This document shows, one piece after another, positions 10,264 to 17,706 of a DNA stretch of 22,398 nucleotides; position 1 is the stretch's first letter, and each line of letters opens with the position of its first letter. Made by a program: the position numbers and the translations under genes. A model generated the notes under the pieces. The model was not told the origin of the DNA. It did not search any database and worked only from the letters and a program-made list of their open reading frames with translations. The stretch lies in the NCBI GenBank assembly GCA_002409725.1, contig DHOI01000093.1, forward strand, positions 3,282 to 25,679, written 5' to 3'. The stretch is from Christensenella sp. UBA5394 (lineage in GTDB: Bacteria; Bacillota; Clostridia; Christensenellales; CAG-138).

Positions 10264-10650
10264 TTATTTGAATACGAAAAGCTTATTGGCGATGAAATTG
10301 ACCAGCATCACAAAAACCATCACGATACCCTTGGCGATGAGGTTGCTCTCAATGCCCAGCACCTCATAGCACAGGCGCAGCAAGAGCACGGAAAGTGCTA
10401 ATGAGCAAAGGTTGACTAGCAAAAAGCGCAGGAATTCTTTTTGGGTGTATTTCTTTTCCTGGCGGAAGGTCCAGCGGCTGTTGAAAAAATAGCTGTTGAG
10501 CAGGCCGCAGCTATAGGAAAGGCATTGAGCCAGCGCATAATGCAGGCCCAGCCATACCAAAAGCTGGTAGACGCCAAAATCCACCAGGGTATTCAGCACG
10601 CCCACCAGGCCGAAGCGCAGCAGTTGGTAAAAGTTCTCCTTTTGCAGCAT
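10264..10650 (-). CDS. GtrA-family small membrane protein
   Basis: The 128-residue protein is almost entirely hydrophobic, with four predicted membrane segments (about 9-35, 39-61, 73-100 and 104-127). It carries the GtrA signatures RFGLVGVLNTLVDFGVY, NSYFFNSRWTF and NFIANKLFVFK. GtrA proteins are small membrane proteins linked to cell-surface polysaccharide synthesis; in phage serotype conversion they are thought to flip polyprenyl-phosphate-linked sugar. Here it follows the large PMT-type glycosyltransferase by 9 bases, so flipping of its lipid-linked sugar donor is a reasonable inference. ATG 10650 has GAGG seven bases upstream; an ATG at 10656 is also in frame but lies almost on the RBS. 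Confidence 0.92.
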   Translation of the reverse strand: MLQKENFYQLLRFGLVGVLNTLVDFGVYQLLVWLGLHYALAQCLSYSCGLLNSYFFNSRWTFRQEKKYTQKEFLRFLLVNLCSLALSVLLLRLCYEVLGIESNLIAKGIVMVFVMLVNFIANKLFVFK

Positions 10651-10659
10651 AAGCATTCC

Positions 10660-13600
10660 TCAATAGCCCAAAAACGTCCAGCTGGGCAGCCATTCCAGCC
10701 AATGAATAAACCAATCCGGTGCGGCCAGGCCGGAGATCACCGGGTAAAACAGCGCGAAGAGCGCGATGCTCACACCCAGCCACAGCCATTTGAGCGGGGC
10801 GATGGAAGGGTGACGCGCCTCCGCCTCCAGCAAGAGGTAGCCCGTGCACAGAATTAGGAACGGCACCGTGGCGAAATAGTGGTAGGCAAAGGTGCAGCGG
10901 GTCACCAGCACCCAGGGCAGATAGTTGGCGCAAACCGCCACCATCAGCACGAACATGCCCTTTTCCCGGCGGATGTTGCCAAGGATCAGCCGCACCGCTA
11001 AAATCAATGTTCCCAAGGAGCAGGCCCACCATACCGCGGGGTTGCCAAAGGCGGAAATGGTGGAGGCATAGCCAGCACGTACATCGTAACCTACATAATA
11101 CCACACGGGCCGCAGGTTGAGCGGCCACTGCCACCAGGGGGATTCGTAGGGGTGGGTAGCTGTAAGGTTGCTGTGGTAATCGAACATGAACTTTTGGAAA
11201 TTCCAAATGCCCCCAAGGTCATAGTGCATTTCGGAAAGCACGTAGGGCAGATAGGAGGCCAAATAGATGCATACCGGCACCAATATGTAGAATAGGCAGC
11301 ACCACAGAAGGGTCAGCACGGCCTGCCGCCAGAAGCGCGCCACCTGGGCCCGCTTTTTCACATCCCCGCTGCGGATCTGCTTGCGGTACTCCATATAGCG
11401 CTGGCCCAGGGAGGTGAAAAAAATCACCGCCAGGCCGCCGCCTGCGTAGATGCAGATCCACTTGCTGGCAGCGCCCAGGCCAAAGAATACTCCTGCCCAA
11501 GCCAGTGGCTTGAGGGTGGCCCCCAGGCCATCCGTGAAGAAATTCATGCAATAGTATTCGTGCATGAAGTAGAACATCAGCAGGATAAAGAACACGCCGA
11601 ACACATCGACGGTGGCGATGCGCGTTTGCGAAAAGTGCATGAAATCAAAAGCGAACAGGCCCGCGCAAAGAAGAGCGTAATCGCTGCGTTTAAAGAGCCT
11701 TTTGGCAAACAGATAAAGGATGGGCACCATAGCAATGCCGAAAAGCGTGCCCGCGATACGCCATCCAAAGGTGTTCATGCCGAAGAGGGCCACTCCAAGC
11801 ATGATGAACACCTTGCCCAGCGGCGGGTGGGAATTCTCATAGGGGACCAGGCCGTGCAGGTGCTCATAGGCCGTGCGGGCATGATACAGCTCGTCGAAAT
11901 ACATGCCGTTGAGGTAAGAAGGCGCAGCCGGCACCTGATCCTGCTCGTCGATCAGCAGGGCCGCATCCGCCAGGTCCGGTGCAGCGGCCAAAGCCTCGCA
12001 CGAGGTGATGGGCACTTGGTTGCCACCCTCGTCAAAAAAGGCGATCTCATTGAACCACACGGAGCCTTCGGTCACCCGTAGGGTCACCGCGCCGGTTTCC
12101 CAGCCCTCGCCGCCGATCTTGACCCAGCGGAACATATCACCGTTGTCTTCCTCATAAGCAAAGGAATTGCCCTCGTCATCCGTAAATTCCGAAGTGCCCG
12201 TATACAACCCGCCGAATACCCGGATGCTGGAAAGCGTGGCCTCCCTTTCTAGGCGGATGGTCACACCCTCCCCTTTTCCCGCCTGCCAGGCCGTTTCCGG
12301 GGCTTGCAGCGTGCCCAGATTGAGCAAGGCCACCAGGGCGTAAAGGCCCGTGAGCGCACCGCACCAAAGTCTGTCCCGTTTGGTGAAGCGGGCTTCCTTC
12401 TCCTGCTTTTGCGCATCCAGGCCAGGCCGGATATCCGCTGCTCTCCGATCTCCCTCGAAGGCGGGTGAGGTGCGCCGCTTTACGGTAATATCATAGCAGG
12501 CCCAGGCAAAATAAGCAAAGGCCGCCACGGTGAGGGCCGAGCCCAAGCGGGTGATAAAGAGATATTCCTCACCCCTAAGGGCCGTATCCTTGACCACCAT
12601 AAAGGCGGCCAGGGAATTCAGCAGCAGGGAGCAGGTAAAGAATACAAAGCAAAGGAACAGCCGCCGATCCCCATAGTAGATAAAGGTGATCAGGATCAGC
12701 AGCAGCACTGGGAAGAGATAGCGCTCGTGCATATATTGCCCCAGCGTAAAAAGGGCAGCCAGCAAAAAGGCCGTACACAGGGCTAAACAGCCCCGTTCCT
12801 TGCGGCCCTTAATGTACATCCAGATCGAAAATAGCACCGCGAGGCAGATGCAGGCCGTACCCCACTGCCCGTAGCTGATAGAAAAGACGAAAGGTGCATC
12901 TACATTCTGCCAGTTGCCGCCAAAGAGGGAGAAGAGGTTGAAGGCCTCGATGCTGGCGTAAGGGTAGCTCGTGGCCGTGCCCAGGAGCTTTTGCAGCACC
13001 CAGGGGCCTTGGAAGGTTGCACCGAACAGGCTTAGCTCCACATTGCCCTGCCCGCCGCCAAACGGCAGGCTGAGCAAAAGAATGGCGCCTAATGCCAGGA
13101 GCACGGCCCAAAGGGTGCGAAGGGCGGTTTTCCATCCCTGGTCTTTGATCTTGATAAAATAAGCGGCGGCCAAAAGCGGCCCGGCCATCAGCGCCTGTGG
13201 CTTGACCAAGATGGCCACGCCATAGACGAGGCCGCAAAGCTCCAGCCGGTTTTCGAGGAACAGCCAGAGGGTCAGCACCAGCAGGAGGGTCAGCACCTGG
13301 TCGATCTGGCCCCAGCCGCCTGAGAGAAAGGCCATTGCCGGGTTGAAGGCTACGGCGCAACAGAGGGCCAGGGCGACCTGGCGCTCAAAGCGCTTGTCCG
13401 CCATGCGGAAAACGAGATAGGCCGCGCCCAAATCGCAAAGGATGGCGGGCATCTTGGTTAAAAGCACATAACCAGCACCGCCATAGCTGAGGCCCAGTAG
13501 CTTTGCCAGGCTGCCCGTAAACCACAGCACATACATATACCCCGGCGGATAATCGGCGAACATGCCGGAAGTATAGAAGGCCCCAGGCCCATTTTCGGCC

Positions 13601-14448
13601 AGAGTATTGGCCCAGGCCATGAAGCAGGCGATATCCGTGGAGTGGCCGTAAAAGAGCAGCGAGAGCGCACAGCGCAGCAAAAAGGCGAGGCCGAGGATCA
13701 ACCCCAGCTGCACGTTTGCAGATCGCTTCTCCCCCTCGCCCTCCCCAGGCAGCACAATATAGGCCTTATAGAGCCAAGCGCCCAGCGCGGCTACCAGAAG
13801 CGTGGCCACGGCCATCGCGCCCCCATGCAGCTCGTTCACATTGTGTGCGCCCGCATCCTCGGTGGAACCGGCCACGGCCACGCCGAAATAGGACACATCG
13901 GCCCCGGCGGGTTCGGCGTCCAGCTTTTCGATACGGAAATTACGAAAATATGCCCTGCCTGCGGAAAGCGAGCCATAGCCGCCCAGGCGCACGCAAACGG
14001 CTAGTTCGCTCTGGCTATCGTCCGCCCGGCCGATTAGGGAGATGGTTTGCCAATCCCCGCTGCCCAACAGCGGCTCGGAAGCGGCAAGCGAATCCACCAC
14101 GGATACGTTTACACCAGCCCCGCCTACAACATTTTCCGGCCGTGCCTCGCAGGAAAGACGGTAAAGCCCACCCCCCTCCACGGGGATGCGCTGGCAGAGC
14201 CTCACGTCATTCTCGACTAAATTATCGATACAAAGGGCCGGGCCGCCGGCTTCATCTAGCGTCCGTTCAATGGTGTATTGGCCTTCGCCATTAAGCCAGC
14301 TCTCCGCATACCAGCCAAGGGGCAGTCCATCCGCCAGGCCCACCTCGCCAAAATCCGCATTCGTCAAGGCCAAAGGCTCGTCCGCCAGGGCCAGGGCCGG
14401 GAGCATCAGCAGGATGAAAGCAAAAAAAACCGCTTTGAGCTTGTGCAT
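10660..14448 (-). CDS. Giant membrane protein with two GT-C glycosyltransferase modules, C-terminal one PMT-type
   Basis: The 1262-residue product starts with a signal peptide (MHKLKAVFFAFILL, likely cut after ALA, residue 22). Residues 23-185 look like an extracellular carbohydrate-binding beta-sandwich. Module 1 (about 210-660) is a polytopic GT-C fold with Asp272 in the first loop (HSTDIACF), DYPPGYMY (299-306) and YMHERYLFP (572-580). Module 2 begins with a membrane helix (about 695-712), then a soluble insert (719-830), then the PMT signature YFDELYHA (Asp852, Glu853), NSHPPLGK (872-879), SQTRIATVDVF (940-950) and the C-terminal PMT four-helix region (THPYESPWWQWPL, from about 1085). PMT enzymes transfer mannose from polyprenyl-phosphate-mannose to Ser/Thr of exported proteins. 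The acceptor here is unknown, and module 1 may transfer a different sugar. ATG 14448 is preferred for the signal peptide and GGAACGAGG; the frame extends 21 codons upstream. Confidence 0.9.
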   Translation of the reverse strand: MHKLKAVFFAFILLMLPALALADEPLALTNADFGEVGLADGLPLGWYAESWLNGEGQYTIERTLDEAGGPALCIDNLVENDVRLCQRIPVEGGGLYRLSCEARPENVVGGAGVNVSVVDSLAASEPLLGSGDWQTISLIGRADDSQSELAVCVRLGGYGSLSAGRAYFRNFRIEKLDAEPAGADVSYFGVAVAGSTEDAGAHNVNELHGGAMAVATLLVAALGAWLYKAYIVLPGEGEGEKRSANVQLGLILGLAFLLRCALSLLFYGHSTDIACFMAWANTLAENGPGAFYTSGMFADYPPGYMYVLWFTGSLAKLLGLSYGGAGYVLLTKMPAILCDLGAAYLVFRMADKRFERQVALALCCAVAFNPAMAFLSGGWGQIDQVLTLLLVLTLWLFLENRLELCGLVYGVAILVKPQALMAGPLLAAAYFIKIKDQGWKTALRTLWAVLLALGAILLLSLPFGGGQGNVELSLFGATFQGPWVLQKLLGTATSYPYASIEAFNLFSLFGGNWQNVDAPFVFSISYGQWGTACICLAVLFSIWMYIKGRKERGCLALCTAFLLAALFTLGQYMHERYLFPVLLLILITFIYYGDRRLFLCFVFFTCSLLLNSLAAFMVVKDTALRGEEYLFITRLGSALTVAAFAYFAWACYDITVKRRTSPAFEGDRRAADIRPGLDAQKQEKEARFTKRDRLWCGALTGLYALVALLNLGTLQAPETAWQAGKGEGVTIRLEREATLSSIRVFGGLYTGTSEFTDDEGNSFAYEEDNGDMFRWVKIGGEGWETGAVTLRVTEGSVWFNEIAFFDEGGNQVPITSCEALAAAPDLADAALLIDEQDQVPAAPSYLNGMYFDELYHARTAYEHLHGLVPYENSHPPLGKVFIMLGVALFGMNTFGWRIAGTLFGIAMVPILYLFAKRLFKRSDYALLCAGLFAFDFMHFSQTRIATVDVFGVFFILLMFYFMHEYYCMNFFTDGLGATLKPLAWAGVFFGLGAASKWICIYAGGGLAVIFFTSLGQRYMEYRKQIRSGDVKKRAQVARFWRQAVLTLLWCCLFYILVPVCIYLASYLPYVLSEMHYDLGGIWNFQKFMFDYHSNLTATHPYESPWWQWPLNLRPVWYYVGYDVRAGYASTISAFGNPAVWWACSLGTLILAVRLILGNIRREKGMFVLMVAVCANYLPWVLVTRCTFAYHYFATVPFLILCTGYLLLEAEARHPSIAPLKWLWLGVSIALFALFYPVISGLAAPDWFIHWLEWLPSWTFLGY

Positions 14449-14460
14449 AAACCTCGTTCC

Positions 14461-14482
14461 AAACCTATCCATAATTAGGTTT
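14461..14482. promoter_or_regulatory. Operator-like inverted repeat before the glycosyltransferase gene
   Basis: AAACCTA (14461-14467) and TAGGTTT (14476-14482) are perfect 7-base arms around TCCATAAT. It lies just downstream of a candidate -10 box, across the expected transcription start, a usual place for a repressor operator. It could equally form a leader hairpin. Confidence 0.45.
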
Positions 14483-14491
14483 ATTTTACCA
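14483..14491 (-). promoter_or_regulatory. Candidate extended -10 promoter for the glycosyltransferase-gtrA pair
   Basis: Minus-strand TGGTAAAAT fits an extended -10 element. It sits in the 94-base gap after yraN. The -35 region is not convincing. If used, transcription would start within the adjoining inverted repeat. Confidence 0.35.
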
Positions 14492-14542
14492 CATAGAAAG
14501 GCAAACCACACGGAAATCTGAAAAGTTTACTTATATGCTGGT

Positions 14543-14896
14543 TTATGAAGTGAAAGCGCCCTCAATATGCTCGACCTGACCGCTCGCCAGATCGACCTCC
14601 AAAACATCGAATCGGCAGGCCCGCTCGAAGCAATCGTTTGCTTGCAAATAGGCCTGCGCAGCCCGGACGAGGTGCCCTTGCTTGGCCAGGCCTACGGCCT
14701 CGCGGCCCAGGCCGTAGGCGTAGCCGTGCCGGGCTTTCACCTCGGCAAAAACCAGCGTATCCGCCTTTTGGGCGATGATATCCATCTCACAGCCCGCGGC
14801 CCGGTAGTTGCGCGCCAATATTTCATAGCCCGCCTGCACCAGATGCGCGGCTGCTAAGTCCTCCCCCATGCGGCCTTTTTCCCTGCGCGCGTCCAT
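14543..14896 (-). CDS. yraN: YraN family (UPF0102) endonuclease-like protein
   Basis: The 117-residue product begins MDARREKGRMGEDLAAAHL and has the family core CEMDIIAQKADTLVFAEVKAR, a Glu-Asp-Glu-X-Lys pattern of the PD-(D/E)XK nuclease-like fold. The usual residue before the first Glu is Gly; here it is Cys. YraN has no well-established biochemical role, though it is commonly found beside rnhB, as here. The ATG at 14896 overlaps the rnhB stop (TGATG), with AGGAGAAGG as RBS. An in-frame extension of 66 codons upstream runs inside rnhB and is not supported by family length. Confidence 0.93.
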   Translation of the reverse strand: MDARREKGRMGEDLAAAHLVQAGYEILARNYRAAGCEMDIIAQKADTLVFAEVKARHGYAYGLGREAVGLAKQGHLVRAAQAYLQANDCFERACRFDVLEVDLASGQVEHIEGAFTS

Positions 14897-15543
14897 CAGC
14901 CTTCTCCTGTGAAATGACCGATGAAGCTCCGCCTGTGTAAGGGGCAAGGGCCGATTTCCCGCAGGGACGCGATATGCGCCGCCGTTCCATAACCTTTGTT
15001 TTGCGCAAAGCCATAGGCCGGGTACAGCGCATCCTGCGCCTCCATATAGCGATCCCGCTCCACCTTGGCGATGATCGAGGCGGCGGCGATGCAATGGCAG
15101 CGCGCGTCCCCGTGGATGACGGCCTCTTGCATGGCCGCTACATCCAGCTTGTCCCGGCCATCCACGAAGAGGACGTCCGGCTTGGTTTGTAGCGCCGCAT
15201 AGGCCTGCCGGAAGGCGAGGAAGGTGGCCCGGCGGATGTTCAGCGTGTCGATCTGCTCCGGCCAGACCCAGCCCAGGCCATAGGACAGCGCTTTTTCTAT
15301 AATGATGGGATATAGCATCTCCCGCCTGGCCGGCGAGAGCTTTTTGGAGTCATTGACACGCTCAATGAGGCATTCTGTTGGCAGCAGCACCACGGCCGCC
15401 ACCACTGGCCCGGCCAACGGGCCGCGGCCCACTTCATCCGCGCCGGCCACGGATTTGCCTGCCTGCCAATATTCTCGCTCCAGGCTGGAGAGTGCAAAGA
15501 GGCGCTCCTCCTCGCTAAGCTTGGGCTTACTTTCCATCCCCAT
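14896..15543 (-). CDS. rnhB: Ribonuclease HII
   Basis: RNase HII cuts RNA in RNA-DNA hybrids and starts removal of ribonucleotides misincorporated into DNA. The 215-residue protein shows AGADEVGRGPLAGPVVAA (Asp36, Glu37), DSKKLS, the FVDGRDKL site (Asp128) and AKVERDR (Asp164): the expected DEDD catalytic set. Two starts are possible, ATG 15543 and ATG 15537, both served by AAAGGCAGG. The frame also runs 21 codons further upstream into rbgA without similarity. It overlaps rbgA by 11-17 bases and yraN by one, a tightly coupled trio. Confidence 0.96.
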   Translation of the reverse strand: MGMESKPKLSEEERLFALSSLEREYWQAGKSVAGADEVGRGPLAGPVVAAVVLLPTECLIERVNDSKKLSPARREMLYPIIIEKALSYGLGWVWPEQIDTLNIRRATFLAFRQAYAALQTKPDVLFVDGRDKLDVAAMQEAVIHGDARCHCIAAASIIAKVERDRYMEAQDALYPAYGFAQNKGYGTAAHIASLREIGPCPLHRRSFIGHFTGEG

Positions 15544-16396
15544 CCTGCCTTTCGTAGCCTGGTTTATCCAGCGTAATCCTGGCGATCTTACCTGCGCGGA
15601 ATTCATCCAGCGCGATACGCGCGCCCCGCTCCGTATCTGGCAGGCCGCCGGAGAGCAAAAAGCCCCGGCTTTGGCAAACGCCTTCCAGCAATGCGTGGGG
15701 CTCCATGCCTGCTTCCAGCTTCTTATAGCGGGCGGTCAGGGCATCCGGGCAAAGGGCCATTAGCTCCTGCAAAAGCAGGGCGGCCAATTGCTCCACATCC
15801 ATAATATCATCCTTGATGGAGCCGATGAACGCGAGGTGCCTGGCCAAAAGCTCATCCTCCAGCTTGGGCCACAACAGGCCGGGGGTATCCATCAGTTCGA
15901 GATAGGGCCCCACCTTGACCCATTGCTTGCCCTTGGTTACGCCGGGCTTATCCCCTACCTGCGCGCGGTTGACGCCGGCAATGCGGTTGATGAAGGTGGA
16001 TTTGCCTACGTTGGGTATGCCCACCACCATGACCCGTACCGTTTTACGCACGCCCTTTTGCAAAAGCCGATCCACTTCCTCCTGCACGGCTCCCTGCAAA
16101 AGCTCTACGGCAGCCGCCTTTTTAGCGGAATTGGTGGCCACGAACTCCATCGCTTTCACGCCCTGCTCCTTGAATGCGCGGATGAAAGCCTTGGTCGCAG
16201 CCGGGTCTGCCAAATCGCTCTTATTCAACAGGGCGATGCGCTTCTTGCCTGTAAAAAGATCGTCAAAATCTGGGTTGCGGGTAGCGATGGGCGCGCGCGC
16301 GTCCACGATCTCCACCACCACATCGATCAGCTTGAGGTTTTCTACCAGCATGCGCCGGGCTTTGGCCATGTGGCCGGGGTACCATTGTATCAGCAT
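15527..16396 (-). CDS. rbgA: Ribosome biogenesis GTPase RbgA (YlqF)
   Basis: RbgA acts late in 50S subunit assembly. The 289-residue protein shows the circularly permuted GTPase order typical of the YlqF/YawG family: G4 NKSD (58-61) comes before G1 GIPNVGKS (126-133) and G3 DTPG (170-173). The N-terminal MLIQWYPGHMAKA is a family hallmark. The C-terminal helical part (about 190-289) fits the RNA-binding region. ATG 16396 has an AAAGGAGC RBS 4 bases upstream. The open frame extends 21 codons further into the terminator region and is rejected. It follows rplS, as in B. subtilis. Confidence 0.96.
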   Translation of the reverse strand: MLIQWYPGHMAKARRMLVENLKLIDVVVEIVDARAPIATRNPDFDDLFTGKKRIALLNKSDLADPAATKAFIRAFKEQGVKAMEFVATNSAKKAAAVELLQGAVQEEVDRLLQKGVRKTVRVMVVGIPNVGKSTFINRIAGVNRAQVGDKPGVTKGKQWVKVGPYLELMDTPGLLWPKLEDELLARHLAFIGSIKDDIMDVEQLAALLLQELMALCPDALTARYKKLEAGMEPHALLEGVCQSRGFLLSGGLPDTERGARIALDEFRAGKIARITLDKPGYERQDGDGK

Positions 16397-16424
16397 AGCC
16401 GCTCCTTTGTGTTTGCTTGCCACA

Positions 16425-16440
16425 GGGGCCCTGGGGGCCC
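16425..16440. repeat. GC-only hairpin in the rbgA leader
   Basis: The 16-base run GGGGCCCTGGGGGCCC holds two GGGGCCC copies and can fold into a 5-base stem with a 5-base loop on the minus strand. It lies between the rplS terminator-like hairpin and the rbgA RBS. It may reinforce termination. Confidence 0.35.
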
Positions 16441-16449
16441 GATATAAGG

Positions 16450-16482
16450 AAACCCCCATATGCCCGCAGGCACCGGGGGTTT
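16450..16482 (-). terminator. Terminator-like hairpin after rplS
   Basis: AAACCCCC (16450-16457) pairs with GGGGGTTT (16475-16482). An inner TGCC/GGCA stem (16461-16464 with 16469-16472) extends the structure. On the minus strand it is followed by TTTCCTTAT, a weak U-rich tail, so partial read-through into rbgA is likely. TTTGCTTGC repeats at 16412-16420 and 16481-16489, on either side of this region. Confidence 0.6.
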
Positions 16483-16501
16483 TGCTTGCAAATCAGGTCG
16501 A

Positions 16502-16867
16502 TTACTTGTTCTTGTCGCTCGTCACGATGCGCTCGACCACCTTGGCGGCCTTGCCCACGCGATCGCGCAGATAGAACAGCTTGGCCCGGCGCACTTTACC
16601 ATGGCGCACCACTTCGATGCGGCCTACACGGGGGCTGTTGTAGGGGAAGGTACGCTCTACGCCTACGCCGTAGGATACGCGGCGCACGGTGAAGGATTTG
16701 CGGATGCCGCCGCCCTGGATCTTAATGACCACGCCTTCAAAATTTTGCAGGCGCTCACGGGAGCCTTCCACAACCTTAACGAATACCCGAACGGTATCGC
16801 CCACTTCCAGCTTAGGAAGATCGGTGCGGAGCTGTTCTTTTTCGAGTTCACGGATGATGTCGGACAT
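16502..16867 (-). CDS. rplS: Ribosomal protein L19 (bL19)
   Basis: L19 sits at the 30S-50S interface of the large subunit. The 121-residue product is of the usual size (about 115) with a short lysine-containing tail. Hallmarks: [50 protein letters not shown] and [16 protein letters not shown]. The RBS GAGGAGA is well placed. The gene lies 110 bases after trmD, has its own strong promoter, and is followed by a hairpin. Confidence 0.98.
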   Translation of the reverse strand: MSDIIRELEKEQLRTDLPKLEVGDTVRVFVKVVEGSRERLQNFEGVVIKIQGGGIRKSFTVRRVSYGVGVERTFPYNSPRVGRIEVVRHGKVRRAKLFYLRDRVGKAAKVVERIVTSDKNK

Positions 16868-16929
16868 ATTTTTCTCCTCTCTCCCAGACGTTCGTACCGC
16901 TTACCGGCATTGGACCGCCCGTTGTCACA
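16868..16929 (-). promoter_or_regulatory. rplS 5' leader, possible L19 autoregulatory element
   Basis: About 60 bases separate the predicted transcription start from the rplS ATG. Bacillota often carry an L19 leader RNA at this place. The stretch TGCCGGTAAGCGG followed by CGTCTGGGAG lies here, but I could not derive a convincing fold by hand. The call rests on position. Confidence 0.3.
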
Positions 16930-16935
16930 AAGTGC

Positions 16936-16965
16936 ATTATAACATGGCCGCTTAACAAAGCGCAA
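16936..16965 (-). promoter_or_regulatory. Sigma-A promoter for rplS
   Basis: On the minus strand, -35 TTGCGC (16960-16965) is followed after 18 bases by a perfect -10 TATAAT (16936-16941). A TG one base before the -10 makes it an extended -10 element. It lies in the trmD-rplS gap and should allow L19 to be made independently of rimM-trmD. Confidence 0.75.
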
Positions 16966-16977
16966 CCACAAATTCAC

Positions 16978-17706
16978 CTAATTTTCCGTCTTTTTCAGGC
17001 TTTCCAAATAGGCTAAGTCCTTTTTATCGAGCCGCGCTTCTTCCAAGAGTTCCGGACGGCGTTCTAGCGTCATTTTGAGGGACATATCCCGCCGCCAGCG
17101 GTTGATATGCGCGTGGTTGCCGTTAAGCAGGACTTCCGGCACGGCCAGGTCCCTGTATTCCGCAGGGCGGGTATATTGCGGGTATTCCAACAGGCCGCCT
17201 ATAAAGCTCTCCTCCTCGGCGGATTCCTCGCTGCCCAGCACGCCCGGGATAAAGCGGCTCAGGCAATCGATCAGCACCATGGCGGGCAGTTCGCCCCCAG
17301 TGAGCACATAATCCCCAATGGAGACCTCCATATCCATCCTGCAAAGCGCCCGCTCATCCACCCCTTCGTAATGGCCGCAAAGGAGCAAGATGTGCTCCTT
17401 TTGACTCAGTTCCCGGGCCATGGGTACGCTCAACCTTTCGCCCCTGGGCAAAAGGGCGATGCGTAGGGCCTCGTGATTTGGATCCACTTCGTCGATGCAA
17501 TCCCAAATGGGCTGAGCCATCATCACCATGCCAGCGCCGCCGCCAAAGGGGTAGTCGTCGGCATTGTGGTGCTTGTTAAGGGACCAATCACGGATGTTGT
17601 GCAGGCGGCAATCGAGAATGCCGGCCTCCCGTGCTCGGCCCAGCATACTACCGCCCAGCACGCCTTCGAACATTTCGGGAAAGAGGGTAAGCACGTCAAT
17701 CCTCAA
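16978..17706 (-). CDS. trmD: tRNA (guanine-37-N1) methyltransferase TrmD
   Basis: TrmD makes m1G37 next to the anticodon using S-adenosylmethionine, which prevents frameshifting. The 242-residue protein has the SPOUT trefoil-knot signatures: DDYPFGGGAGMV (50-61), LLCGHYEGVDER (108-119), SIGDYVLTGGELPAM (129-143), SRFIPGVLG (150-158) and GLLEYPQYTRP (171-181). The residue aligned with catalytic Asp169 of the E. coli / H. influenzae enzyme is Glu166 (sequence EEESF in place of EDSF). The start is a TTG at 17706 with GGAGG nine bases upstream. No nearby in-frame ATG fits, since the open frame's first possible start, at 17763, would add 19 residues unlike the family. It overlaps rimM by 11 bases. 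Confidence 0.96.
   Translation of the reverse strand: MRIDVLTLFPEMFEGVLGGSMLGRAREAGILDCRLHNIRDWSLNKHHNADDYPFGGGAGMVMMAQPIWDCIDEVDPNHEALRIALLPRGERLSVPMARELSQKEHILLLCGHYEGVDERALCRMDMEVSIGDYVLTGGELPAMVLIDCLSRFIPGVLGSEESAEEESFIGGLLEYPQYTRPAEYRDLAVPEVLLNGNHAHINRWRRDMSLKMTLERRPELLEEARLDKKDLAYLESLKKTEN

Noticed and set aside
10511..11206. 231-codon minus-strand frame across the glycosyltransferase end and gtrA
   Set aside because: Out-of-frame shadow of two well-supported membrane protein genes.
14897..15094. 66-codon N-terminal extension of yraN
   Set aside because: It lies within rnhB, is Arg/Gly-rich, and the family length is met from ATG 14896.
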